From Larix sibirica (taxonomy: Eukaryota; Streptophyta; Pinopsida; Pinales; Pinaceae): a stretch of 15,488 nt of DNA. Position 1 is the first letter of the stretch. Each line of letters starts with the position of its first letter. Both the position numbers and the translations under genes were made by a program. The stretch spans positions 64,967-80,454 of the forward strand of contig NWUY0300035506.1 in the NCBI GenBank assembly GCA_004151065.3, read 5' to 3'. Under the pieces are notes generated by a model. It was given only the letters and a program-made list of their open reading frames with translations. It was not told the origin of the DNA and searched no databases. Of this stretch, positions 1-8,161 are shown one piece after another.

Positions 1-53
1 CTATATATATATAATTGCTTGCTAGATTGGGGGAGAGTGTTGAGGAGGCCGTA

Positions 54-68
54 GCGTGGGATCCACGC
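54..68. repeat. short perfect inverted repeat
   Basis: Arms GCGTGG and CCACGC flank the 3-nt loop GAT. It sits at the left edge of the hairpin-rich region but lacks the GAGGGCGCA core of the array that follows, so it may be unrelated. Confidence 0.6.
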
Positions 69-390
69 AGTTATTATTAATTTTTTAAAATTATTTATAT
101 TAGGTGTCCTTTCTAAGATCAGGCATGAGCCAGGGAAAGGGCGCAGACCCTGGAGGCTTTTGGTTGGAATTATACAGCTATAAACTTGCATTCGTGGGTT
201 GCTAGGGATGGAAGATAGCTCCCTTATCTATTTTTATATGTTTCCCTTGCCTGCAAGGGGAGGAAGTAGCTCTTATATCTTTGTTTTCTTTTATCTATAT
301 TCATGTTGCTTGCAAGTGAAAGAGGGATCCCCTCTAGGAGGACGCAACTCTAAGGTTTTAATTTTCTTATTATATGCTTTCACATGCTTG

Positions 391-430
391 CAAGGGGAGG
401 AAAGGCACTCCTCTTGGAGGGCGCAGCTCC
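391..430. repeat. two adjoining hairpins of the array
   Basis: The first stem pairs 391-399 with 408-416 (CAAGGGGAG with CTCCTCTTG, one G:T pair). The second pairs GGAG at 416-419 with CTCC at 427-430 around a loop containing GCGCAG. Confidence 0.65.
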
Positions 431-474
431 AATATTTTACCTAATTTCATATTGTTGATTGTTTATTAGTAAGC

Positions 475-508
475 TGAGGAGGGAGCTCCTCATGGAGGAC
501 GCAGCTCC
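475..508. repeat. two adjoining hairpins of the array
   Basis: TGAGGAG (475-481) and CTCCTCA (486-492) form a perfect 7-bp stem with loop GGAG. Immediately after, GGAG (494-497) pairs with CTCC (505-508) around GACGCAG. It has the same two-stem design as the copy about 80 bp upstream. Confidence 0.7.
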
Positions 509-699
509 TAGGTCCTTGCCAAATTTATATTTATATTTTCTTTTATATTCACAAGAATATTAAGGTGCTAGTTAAAGTGGTGCAGCCCTTGAAGGACATT
601 TTGTACACTTACACATGCATAGCCTCGTACATGCTAGGTTGTCGAAGGGAAGAGCACAACTATTGTGGGTGTGCAGCCCTGTGACAACTAAGGTATTAT

Positions 700-871
700 G
701 AATTACAATTGTATTTGCTAATGAAATGGAGAGGGCGCAACCATTGTGAGTATGCATCCCTGTGACCCATGTGTTACATATATAATGATTACAGTTTGTG
801 TTTGGCAAGGAAATGGAGAGGGCGCGACCCTATGATCCATATGTCATCTATACCAAATTATAGTGTGAGCT
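700..871. repeat. two diverged tandem units of about 86 bp
   Basis: The unit starting ATTACAATT at 702 and the one starting ATTACAGTT at 788 share the layout ATTACA-GTTTG-AATGGAGAGGGCGC. They are local duplicates inside the larger hairpin array. Confidence 0.65.
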
Positions 872-1022
872 TTGTGAGGGCGCAATCCCAGAACTCTATT
901 GCAAACAATTTATATGTATTTATTATGTTTTCCCAAGCTCGTTGTGAGCTTTGTGAGGGTGCATGCCTAGAATTTATGATTGCAAATAATTTATTTATAT
1001 TTGTTTTTCTTTCCATAATCTA
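865..1022. repeat. two diverged tandem units of 79 bp
   Basis: Both units begin GTGAGC, at 865 and 944. Both continue TTTGTGAGGG(C/T)GCA, a CCTAGAA/CCCAGAA block and a TTGCAAA(C/T)AATTTAT spacer. They are local duplicates within the hairpin array. Confidence 0.7.
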
Positions 1023-1194
1023 GGAGGGAGCAGACCCTATTCTTTTGTATTTTATTTGTTTGCATGCCTCTGGGAGCATGGGAAGGGAACAGCTCTTGTG
1101 GGAGCAGCCCATATGAACCCAGGTTTTTGGTTTGAATTGACTAATTGTAGAGCCAAGAGGGCGCATCCATGGGAGGCACAGCTCTAAGCAAAGT

Positions 1195-1470
1195 TTTGTA
1201 TTGCCATTACTATTTATATATTTTATTATATATATTAATGGGTGAAGAGCTAGATGAGGGCGCATCCCTCGACTCTTTGTATTGGAATTGCTATTCATAT
1301 ATTTTACTATATACATCTTAATTGGTGAAGAGCTAGAGGAGGGTGCATCCCTCAGCTCTATTTTGTATTTGCAATTGATAATTACATATTTTATTATATA
1401 GCTTAAGTGGTAAAGACCTAGAAGAGGGCGTAGCCCTCAACTCTGTTTTATAATTATAATTGATAAATAT
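1195..1470. repeat. best preserved sub-array: three units of about 85 bp with stem-loop cores
   Basis: The hairpin cores are 1256-1270 (GAGGG-CGCAT-CCCTC), 1339-1353 (GAGGG-TGCAT-CCCTC) and 1424-1438 (GAGGGC-GTA-GCCCTC), spaced 83 and 85 bp. In the middle unit an outer stem AGAGCT (1329-1334)/AGCTCT (1354-1359) extends the inner one, leaving a 4-nt bulge on the 5' side. Each unit shares a spacer resembling TTTTGTATT-GCAATT-ATATATTTTATTATATA and a GGTGAAGAGCTAGA lead-in. Bases conserved in both stem arms suggest that structure, not protein, links the copies. Confidence 0.8.
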
Positions 1471-1543
1471 TAACATGTTGTTTGTTTGGTAAAAAAGGTG
1501 GAGGCCTTGGTTCCATGTTTTTTAACAGTAGGAAGTTGAGTAA

Positions 1544-1575
1544 GTTGGGGTTCAACCCCAACACTCTTGTGTTGG
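1544..1575. repeat. two overlapping, mutually exclusive hairpins
   Basis: GTTGGGGTT (1544-1552) and AACCCCAAC (1554-1562) form a perfect 9-bp stem about a single C. The segment CCAACAC (1558-1564) can instead pair perfectly with GTGTTGG (1569-1575) around TCTT. The shared bases 1558-1562 mean only one stem can form fully at a time. This is visible in the sequence; any switching role is speculation. Confidence 0.7.
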
Positions 1576-1608
1576 CATAAATAAAATTATAAATAACTAA
1601 GTAAATAT

Positions 1609-1696
1609 ACACACGAGGAGTGTGTTTTGAGAGAACGGCAGGCTTCTCGGTAAAATAGCAACCATANNTCTTAGATCTGCTGTGAGGATTTTCACA
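1609..1696. repeat. further hairpins and an NN ambiguity upstream of the gag-like relic
   Basis: ACACAC (1609-1614)/GTGTGT (1620-1625) pair around GAGGA. GAGAA (1631-1635)/TTCTC (1644-1648) is a weaker stem. TGTGA (1681-1685)/TCACA (1692-1696) pair around GGATTT. Two unresolved bases (NN) lie at 1667-1668, so the exact local sequence is uncertain. Confidence 0.5.
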
Positions 1697-1797
1697 TCAA
1701 CCCCCCTCATTGAATTTTGGATTCTGTCTCTTTTCATACTTGTACATTTGATAATAGAAATCATTTTGCACACACAAATCCTTTACATTATTGTTCT

Positions 1798-2490
1798 ATG
1801 ATGAACAATTCCATTGGAAGTTTGAGAGTGAGGGGCAACCACACCCCTCCTTCTGGTGTTGATGTAGGAGGATTTTATCCTCCTGTTTTAGTTGTTTTAG
1901 TTAGAAATATGTTATTGTCTACTTCTAGAGTTTCAAGTGGAAATGCTTTCTCTCCTATGATAACCACTAGTGGTGGAATCAGAACCTCAAATTTTGCTAC
2001 TCAGAGTAGTGGCACTTTTACTTTTTGAATTCCATCTACAAGAATGACATATGTTGTTTCCAATACACCACTTGTTTTCCATGGTTTTAATGTTTTTGTG
2101 TGAATTTATTATACCTTTTTTTTTCTTTTCCATTTGGATGAGGACATATTCCCATATTTATTCTATTGGTGGAAAGGAGAGATACTCTAAGTTTCAGAAT
2201 GTCTCTAGGAAGTATCCAATAGGATTTCCTCAAAACCCTAGTCCCTAAATGAACTCTCCATTTATTCTTGGTAGTGGTTATAGTCTAGGTATGAGTAACA
2301 ACCAAATGTAGAGACATGCTCCCGAAAGTTGGAATTATTTTCCTCAAACAAAATGTCATTCATCACAATGTTGAATATATACCAAATTTATTGAATCTCA
2401 CTAATAACCCCATGATGCATAATCCTAACAAGCCGCCTATTTCTAAGAAACCTAGCACATATGAACCTTTGGGGAGGCATATGGTTTGAC
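1798..2490 (+). pseudogene. gag-like N-terminal coding relic of a retroelement (plus strand)
   Basis: The frame from ATG-ATG at 1798 reads MMNNSIGSLRVRGNHTPP and runs open to a TGA at about 2026, with protein-like content rich in Gly, Pro, Ser and Asn. Beyond that stop the same style resumes in other frames: YSIGGKERYSKFQNVSRKYP near 2160-2220, MNSPFILGSGYSLGMSNNQ near 2250-2310, and NVEYIPNLLNLTNNPMMHNP near 2370-2430, ending with a TGA after GRHMV near 2490. The minus strand here is full of stops. I recognise no catalytic motif. A low-complexity, Pro/Asn-rich start resembles the N-terminal part of plant retroelement gag proteins, but that is inference. It has several stops and at least two frame changes. 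It collides with the 3' end of the minus-strand gypsy relic, so the two belong to different insertions or to an inverted copy. Confidence 0.45.
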
Positions 2491-3455
2491 GATATATGGT
2501 CCTTTCCAAAGGGGGACAAATTTACTGGGTCTTCGTTTAGTGTCGTTTTTGGTGTAAAAAATGAGGACGAGTTGCCTTCACTAAAGATGAAAGGGTGAAC
2601 TTAACGATCATAATGGGATTTAAAATTTTCCTTCGTGGCCACATTATGTTGTAACAAATGTGACATTCTTCGTCAAGATGTTCCAAGGTGAGTAGGCATT
2701 ACTCAAGCATAGGAGTATAAGGGAGCAGTTCAATGTCGGTAAGAGTGGGAATCTTGCATTCAATGGGTAAAACTACCTCGACGTCATAAATGAGATAAAA
2801 GGGATTGAACCTCGTGGTAGTTTTAACTAATGTTCCATATTCTGAGAGTGCATAGAAAAGCATGCAATGCCAATTGATTATGTTTTTGTTAATTGTCCAT
2901 TAAAGCATGATCTCAACCTGGACTTTGTTGATGAACTCAACCTGATCATTTGCTTACAGATAGTAAGGGTTGGAATACTCATGGGTGAATCCCACCAAGA
3001 AAGAAAATTATTGGAAAATATCATTATGGAAAAGAGTTCCAATATTAGAGACCAACTTTTTAGGTTTTCCAAAATGTGTGATGATGTGATTGAAAAGAAT
3101 CTAGCAATGGTGACACTAATATCATTGAAAGTGGGCATTTCCTTATCCCACTTGGTGAAGTAATCGAAAACAACAATGATATACTTATGAATGTTGGTAT
3201 ATGTGTGTCGCCGTTCCATGAAGTCAACTCCCCATTTGCATAATGGGCAGATGGCGGTGACGGCATGCAAAGGAACCATAGGAGATATGGTTTTGGTAGA
3301 GATGATTTGATAGTTTTCACATTGTTTTCCATCATGAATACAGCCTTTCAAGAGCGATGGCCAAAATTAGACGGCACGAAATATTTTTTGGGTGGTAGAA
3401 AACCCAATCAAGTGGTCACCACATGCAACATTGTGGAAATCATTAAAGACACACT
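2480..3455 (-). pseudogene. gypsy integrase relic (H2C2 finger, core, GTEAVLP-like tail)
   Basis: Integrase would insert element cDNA into host DNA. Visible in order are an H2C2-like segment, DFHNVACGDH near 3412-3441 and QCENY near 3310-3325 (the second Cys of the usual CxxC is Tyr); the core start KWGVDF (3220-3237) with the first catalytic Asp at 3223-3225; VVFDYFTKW just downstream; then SNIGT (3035-3049), where the family has SDNGT, so the second catalytic Asp is lost. A QVE near 2920-2935 fits the catalytic Glu region. LIYDVEVVLPIE (about 2759-2795) matches the conserved VYGTEAVLP block. A weak PPLER-Y match near 2490-2510 may be the C-terminal PPWEGPY-like segment. Frames change at least twice after the DYFTKW block. 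It is clearly inactive. Confidence 0.8.
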
Positions 3456-4325
3456 TGGCCTCGAAAGAATTTTGTGCTTAATTATCCCATTGGAAAGGTC
3501 TATCCTTTCAGAGGAGATATAGAAATCCCTGCACTTGTGTAATGTAATCTTGGATGAAATGATGAATAAAATTGGCTTTGCCTTAGATGTTTTGCAACTG
3601 GAATCGGGTCTTTGGTGGGGGGAGTTCAAGAATCTCTTGAATTTTCAAGGGATTGACAATGATATCCTATTGGTAGATAATGAATCTAATTAAAAGTATT
3701 GCTGTGACGAAAAGGACACATTTGAGGGGGTTCAAGCGTATATTGTATTATGGGCACCATAAAAAGATAGTGCAAAGGATGTTCATATGATCGGTTCATT
3801 TTTTGGAATTGTCCTTAAGGTCATCAAGGTACGCTAGGATGATTTGTGCCAAGTCATTAAACATGTAGGACATATCACATTGGAATGTAGCTTTGGAATT
3901 CTTGAGTTCGAACGAAAGAACATGATATCCTCAAGTGCCCCATGGTGTAGTAAAATTCATTTTGTAATGATCGAGTTGGGGGATTCGTATCTAGTTGAAT
4001 CCAAAAAATACATCCATAAAGTATAGGAATTCATGCCTGGCACAAGCATTGACCACTTGATTAATGAAGGGAGTTGGGTAGTTGTCTTCGAGACATGTAT
4101 TATTCAAATCTATGAAATTAGTACACACGTGAATGGTGCGATATCTCTTTTTTACAGGGATTGGTTTGGATACCCATGATGTGTAAGCAATAGGGTAAAT
4201 GAATCTTGCTTAATGTAGTTTATCGATTTTTTCTTTGATGAAGGGTGATTTTGAGGTGTAAATTGGTTGTTCTTTGTGTCGTACTAGCGAAGAATCTGAC
4301 CAAGTGTCGATATGATGTTCAACAA
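3456..4325 (-). pseudogene. gypsy reverse transcriptase relic
   Basis: The RT palm is readable almost throughout on the minus strand: VEHHIDTW and a PI-TSKSPFIKEKIDKL block (about 4210-4320), ARFIYPIAYTSWVSKPIPV (about 4150-4210), DNYPTPFINQVV (about 4050-4090), FMDVFFGFN near 3985-4020 (motif A, Asp kept), FTTPWGT (about 3940-3960), and AYLDDL at 3817-3834 (motif C, both Asp kept). The connection continues with YNIRLNPLKC (about 3730-3760), LELPPPKD and PFQWDN (about 3490-3505). In-frame stops interrupt it, for example after GFN and after PWGT. Both catalytic motifs surviving while many stops have accumulated indicates relaxed decay. The RNase H domain that should follow is absent. Confidence 0.85.
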
Positions 4326-4893
4326 TGGTAGGGTCGAGATTTAGCATTTTTGCATATGACCAGGAAAAAATATCCCCAAACTCTTGGAATAATGCTTTAA
4401 AAGCATTGACCTCTTGTTGGGAACAAGAGGCTTTGAGTGAGATGTTTTTTATGAAGCCAGGAGTGACAAAAATATCCAATTGAATGGTAGGTGAAACAAT
4501 GGCCACATTTCCTTCTTTGAAAACATCGGGGATAGGGATAGTATTTTTGGACCAATTGATGTGGTCAGGAGGAATAAAATCTTTGGTTTCAATGGAATAT
4601 CTATTGGTTTCCTTGGAAATGGGTGTGTTCTGAGGAAAGGATTAGGAACAATGATGTAGATCATCCCATGGTGTCTCTGGATAAGTCATGGCTTTAAGGA
4701 TGTCTTCATATAAGTGGAAAAGGTGATCAAAGAAGTCATTTGGAACTCTTGGTCCAAATGTGTTAGAGTTTGAAGAGTGATTGCTTGGAACAATGGCATC
4801 TTGCAAAGGTGTCATGTCACTCACATTGTATGATCCCATGGATTTAGTGATCATGTTTGACGGAGAATGTTGAGGCTGAAGGGATACTACCAA
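4326..4893 (-). pseudogene. gypsy pre-RT segment (WDDLHH block and RT lead-in)
   Basis: NDFFDHLFHLYEDILKAMT followed by PWDDLHH (about 4650-4730) matches the conserved W-D-D-x-H-H segment that precedes RT in plant gypsy polyproteins. It continues through DHINWSKN-IPIPDVFKEGN (about 4500-4570) and CSQQEVNAFKALFQEFGDIF (about 4365-4425), the usual lead-in to the RT fingers. A stop follows the HHCS residues. The function of this segment is not known to me; it acts here as a family marker. It is continuous with the RT relic downstream. Confidence 0.7.
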
Positions 4894-6050
4894 GGTATTT
4901 ACTCGTGATGTACCAATGATGATTATGGTGGATGATGAAATTGATCATTAATCATAGAAGTGCTAGATGATGACATGTCAACATGTCTAGTTGTATCATG
5001 TAATGGAGTAAAATATCATCTTGAAGCAAGACCCACGGGGATGCCAATGGAGAATATATGCGATGCTTTCCTTAATTGCTTAAGTTGCACAACTCATTCT
5101 TCACAAAAGATGAGGCATCATAATGAGTAATGTGTCAACAATCTACAATTCCAATGCTTACAAGTGGGTTTTTACAGTAATCAATGTACGAGCAGGAGAC
5201 TAAATGTTTCTAGTAGGATGAATTTTGGTTGTGTCTATAGGTACCTTATGAGAACTATGTGGACATACCAAACATTGGAAGGTGGGAGATATATCCTCTG
5301 ACATCGATACAAAGTTGATAGTGACAGACTCAACAGGAACTATCTGGGTGTGATGAATAGTAGAAACAGTAGTTTGGAATCTAGGGAGATCCATATAATG
5401 ATGAGTATAATGACCATACTGAGAATAGGTAGTACACAGATGGTCTGTGTGCAGTTTTTTCTCTTTGGTTTGATGGGATTTTATTTTGGGGTGGAGTGAA
5501 TTCCCACTACAAGTGAGTTCAAGTACATGTTGGTAAGTGTGGATAGCAGGATTCTAAGCTTAGGAAATGTTGGGCATAAGTTTGTGGAATGGATTGTTGT
5601 GTTGTGCAAGGTACATGGTGGGGGAACTCATGTAGGTGGATTATTGGGGTGGTCTATGACTTTCATCACTAGGGAATTGGTTTCCATAACTATGGACTTG
5701 GTGGGGACCAGTGGTTGTGCCATGGTTAGTGTTGGTGGCCATAGAATCATAGATGGTGAGGAATTGACTGGAGTGATTGGTGTAAAATTGCTATGCACAT
5801 ATGGTTTCAAGACCACCTCTAGGAATGGGGGTTTTAAATACCAAACAGGGATCTCGACGGTGAGTCCAGATAAAGTGAGGGTATCTATAATTGGATTTCC
5901 TTGTATGCCTATGGGAGGGAAAAGGAATGGAAATTCAATGACTGGCACCACTGATGGAGGTAGGGGAATGGTTCCTTCATCAACAAATTGCACCACCAAA
6001 GGAGGGGAAAGATTGTTACTCTCCTTAATGTGGCTCTCAAAAAATGGGGA
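4894..6050 (-). pseudogene. gypsy protease-to-RT linker, proline-rich, function unknown
   Basis: Minus-strand frames at 5628-6056 (142 codons without a stop, rich in Pro, Val, Thr) and 5200-5394 give low-complexity, protein-like text but no motif I can name. Position between the protease and the WDD.HH block makes a decayed linker the simplest reading. The opposite strand is also open over 5527-6084 (Gly-rich), which is best explained as a mirror of the Pro codons (CCN read as NGG). A small palindrome GACATGTCAACATGTC lies at 4972-4987. Gag sequence might also be hidden here through rearrangement; I cannot tell. Confidence 0.45.
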
Positions 6051-6359
6051 GGACATGAAAGTGGTAACAAATAATGGTATTTAATATATTATATATGAGA
6101 AGATGGTGCACATGAAGTCATTTGTGTTCAATTGTATGACCAATGGACGTCTAGGACATGAAAGTGGTAACAAATAATGGTATTTAATATATATATGAGA
6201 AGATGGTGCACATGAAGTCATTTGTGTTCAATTGTATGGTAACAAATAATAATTTGGGAGGACATGAAAGTGGTAACAAATAATGGTATTTAATATATAT
6301 ATGAGAATATGGTGCACATGAAGTCATTTGTGTTCAATTGTATGACCAATGGACGTCTA
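6051..6359. repeat. near-identical tandem triplication, 100-106 bp
   Basis: Copies begin GGACATGAAAGTGG at 6051, 6154 and 6260. Copy 1 (103 bp) differs from copy 3 (100 bp) mainly by a 3-bp AT insertion and AAGATGG versus AATATGG. Copy 2 matches over its first 85 or so bases, but its end (GTAACAAATAATAATTTGGG) replaces ACCAATGGACGTCTA. The array sits at the junction of protease and linker in the gypsy relic. The copies are far more alike than the age of the surrounding element would predict, so the expansion is likely recent. Confidence 0.9.
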
Positions 6360-6830
6360 GCATATTCCCACAGTAGGGAGGAGGATTTGTATATGCTTGG
6401 TATTTTCTCAATGATAGATAGGGGGTACTCGGTGCTAACCATATGTAAAATTTTATTTGAGTTGGCTATGGGGTGCTTCTTGTGGTATGTAAGTTGGTCA
6501 AAGGATACCACTTTCCCATTATGGGGGAACATCATGACATGAAAAATCTATGAGAACACTACCTTCATGGTGTGCATGTAACTACATCCCAAGAGGATGT
6601 TATAGGCTAATTGTGTGCCAATGACTTCAACATCAAGCAAAACCATATTTCCCCCTAGTTCAATAGGGACATTCTAGAAGAGGTATTATGGTTGTGACGG
6701 ATGATCACCGCATGCTTGAGGGGTGATAGCATAGGGGATGAGATCTAGGGATACCAGTTTCTTCCAAAGGTTTGTGGACATGATGCAAGTGGAGGCACCT
6801 TTATCAACAATGCCTTGATGAATGATGATG
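6290..6830 (-). pseudogene. gypsy aspartic protease relic
   Basis: Retropepsin would cut the element polyprotein. Minus-strand reading gives DKGASTCIMS with the catalytic Asp at 6803-6805; the usual D-S/T/E-G-A box here has Lys after Asp. It continues with ELGGNMVLLDVEVIGTQLAYN (about 6590-6660), LLGCSYMHTM and FPHNGKVVSFDQL (about 6500-6540), then an SSLLWEYARRP segment. These are characteristic of plant gypsy protease and the tail that follows it. There are stops and at least two frame changes (after the WKKL-like block and at an in-frame TAG before IFHV). Nothing gag-like was found beyond 6830, so the 5' part seems truncated. Confidence 0.75.
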
Positions 6831-7731
6831 GTTTTTATTGTGACAAGTATTTGGAAGGTGAGTGATGATGGAAGTCAAAGATCGACATTGTCTAGGTTGT
6901 ATGTTAAACTTGTGAAGCGAAACAACGATTACATATTCTTAAGTAGAGAGAAAATAAACAATGGCACACACATAGTACACAAATATTTACCGTGGAAACC
7001 CTTAACGACAAAAACTAGCAAAACTTAGTTCTGCACCTCTATCTTTCTCATTGTGTTTCTTAACCATTCACAATACAATATTTAGGTATTCTACAACATT
7101 CAAAAGCCTAATAAGTAAACTTGGATTTAATTAAAACCTCAATCACTTAACCAAGATTAAACTACACATTAGGTTGAAAAGTACAAAACAACCCCAAAAA
7201 ACCACGGAGGATCTGACTTTGGAACATCCCACATGCAAACAATATAACACACCCAATAGGACATTTTGGAGGTCTATGTGAAGGTAAAAGATAAGATAGA
7301 GTTTTAAGTGAAGAGCCCGAGAAAAAAGGAAGCTTGTCGTTGAAGAAAAAAGGAAGATTTTACCAGTGAGGAGAAAACATAAGAACAAAAGGAATAACAA
7401 AAAAAACTAGAGGTGAAGGGACATAGAAGAAGTAAGAGTTTTTGTTTTTGTTTTTACGTAACTTTGGTAGTTGTAAAATTTGTCCTAAGACATGGAACAA
7501 AGGGTTGTTAATAGTCCCTTTTGATACATGAAGCCTTTGAAGCTTGGATATTATACTTTAAAGTTCTATGAAATATTATCATACATATGAAATTGGATAT
7601 TTGAATTATTTTCATGTGTGTTTAAATTGTTAGTATGTTGTAAGGTTGGTTGTGTGCTCTGAGTTTGCAGACTTGTGGTGTTTCAAATTTTAACTCCTAT
7701 AGGGTTGCACCAAGACATCAATATGGCCACC
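6831..7731. other. AT-rich intergenic stretch, no gene seen
   Basis: No frame is convincing; open frames near 6822-7028 and 7143-7400 lack recognisable motifs and are probably chance. The segment near 6990-7010 (TTTACCGTGGAAACCCTTAA) resembles a plant repeat-end motif that I have seen beside retroelements, but this is weak. A (TTTTTG) run lies near 7440-7456. Confidence 0.5.
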
Positions 7732-7745
7732 TCCACACGTGTGGA
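7732..7745. promoter_or_regulatory. 14-bp perfect palindrome containing a G-box
   Basis: TCCACACGTGTGGA is self-complementary and holds CACGTG (7736-7741), the core bound by plant bHLH and bZIP factors. It lies about 24 bp before an exon-like open stretch. A function is possible but unproven; such a core also arises by chance. Confidence 0.3.
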
Positions 7746-7768
7746 TTTCCCATGCGGAGTTTTAAGAT

Positions 7769-8161
7769 GTGCAGCATGATGAAGACTCTGTGTTTACAGG
7801 TGTTGCCTATGCTAAACTTAAATTTAGGACATGTACAAGATTGTATGAGGTCGAGTCATATGGAATACACACACCCTGTGGTATCAAGGACAAAGAACTT
7901 GTAAAAAAAAAACATGCACTTTATGTGATTCAAGACGGTTACGCCGAGACCTTTAGGAAAAACAGAGTAATACTTCACATTCCATGCTCCAAAATGCATC
8001 AAATTTCAAAGAAAAAAATCGGATCAAAGTCATCACAATCTTCAACATTTGAATCTATAGAATGCAACTCAATAAAGCAAAATTCATGCAAGAAGAAATC
8101 TGCAGAGAAAGAAATGGAGCAATTATTCACCTTTGTAGATGCAAAATGTATGAGGACATAG
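7769..8161 (+). CDS. unrecognised exon-like open stretch
   Basis: About 130 codons are open up to TAG at 8159-8161, in AT-rich DNA where stops should be frequent. There is no ATG near the start: the frame opens after TAA at 7763-7765 with GTG, and its first in-frame ATG is in CSKMH, well inside. A TTTACAG/GT boundary near 7800 could be a splice acceptor, which would make this an exon. The product would be Lys/Ser-rich, with CTRLYEVESYGIHTPCGIKD near the start and KKKSAEKEMEQ near the end. I recognise no domain. It could be a transposon or gene fragment, or simply chance. Confidence 0.25.
   Translation: MQHDEDSVFTGVAYAKLKFRTCTRLYEVESYGIHTPCGIKDKELVKKKHALYVIQDGYAETFRKNRVILHIPCSKMHQISKKKIGSKSSQSSTFESIECNSIKQNSCKKKSAEKEMEQLFTFVDAKCMRT

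Larger units (their letters stand above)
120..1445. repeat. quasi-periodic array of GC-rich hairpin cores in AT-rich spacers
   Basis: A degenerate motif near GAGGGCGCAGCCCTC recurs at about 139, 340, 418, 497, 578, 668, 731, 748, 820, 877, 956, 1024, 1101, 1158, 1257, 1340 and 1425, with weaker versions near 204 and 256. Most steps are 57-100 bp, averaging about 80. Many copies form short stems of the type GAGGG/CCCTC or GGAG/CTCC around a loop such as CGCAT or GGCGCAG. The spacers are strongly A/T-rich and share pieces such as TTTATATATTTTATTATATA. No frame is convincingly coding; the short open frames across it are chance. I infer an old, diverged tandem array. It lies directly upstream of a plus-strand gag-like relic, so it could be part of an LTR or leader, but no LTR ends were identified. 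Confidence 0.8.
2440..6830 (-). mobile_element. degenerate Ty3/gypsy LTR retrotransposon, Tat-like, internal region only
   Basis: On the minus strand, from high to low coordinates, the order is protease (DKGAS, 6791-6805), a long linker, the WDDLHH segment (about 4650-4670), reverse transcriptase (YLDDL at 3819-3833), H2C2 finger and integrase (KWGVDF at 3220-3237). This PR-RT-IN order defines Ty3/gypsy. The RT wording (VEHHIDTW, PWGT, AYLDDL, YNIRLNPLKC) matches plant Tat-type elements as I know them; the lineage is tentative. No LTRs, primer-binding site or polypurine tract were identified. Gag is absent upstream of the protease, and RNase H is missing between RT and the H2C2 finger. Many stops and frame changes make it a fossil. 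Confidence 0.85.

Noticed and set aside
199-1316. Short open frames within the hairpin array
   Set aside because: They lie on both strands, have no motif, and follow repeat sequence; best seen as chance.
120-1445. CRISPR-like array because of regular short repeats
   Set aside because: Repeats are diverged, spacers share sequence with each other, unit lengths vary, and the context is plant transposon DNA.
2878-3335. Second minus-strand and a plus-strand open frame over the integrase relic
   Set aside because: Only one frame reads as integrase; the others are shadows.
7143-7400. Minus-strand open frame coding a hydrophobic Leu/Phe-rich peptide
   Set aside because: Composition follows from A-rich DNA on the plus strand; no motif, no context.
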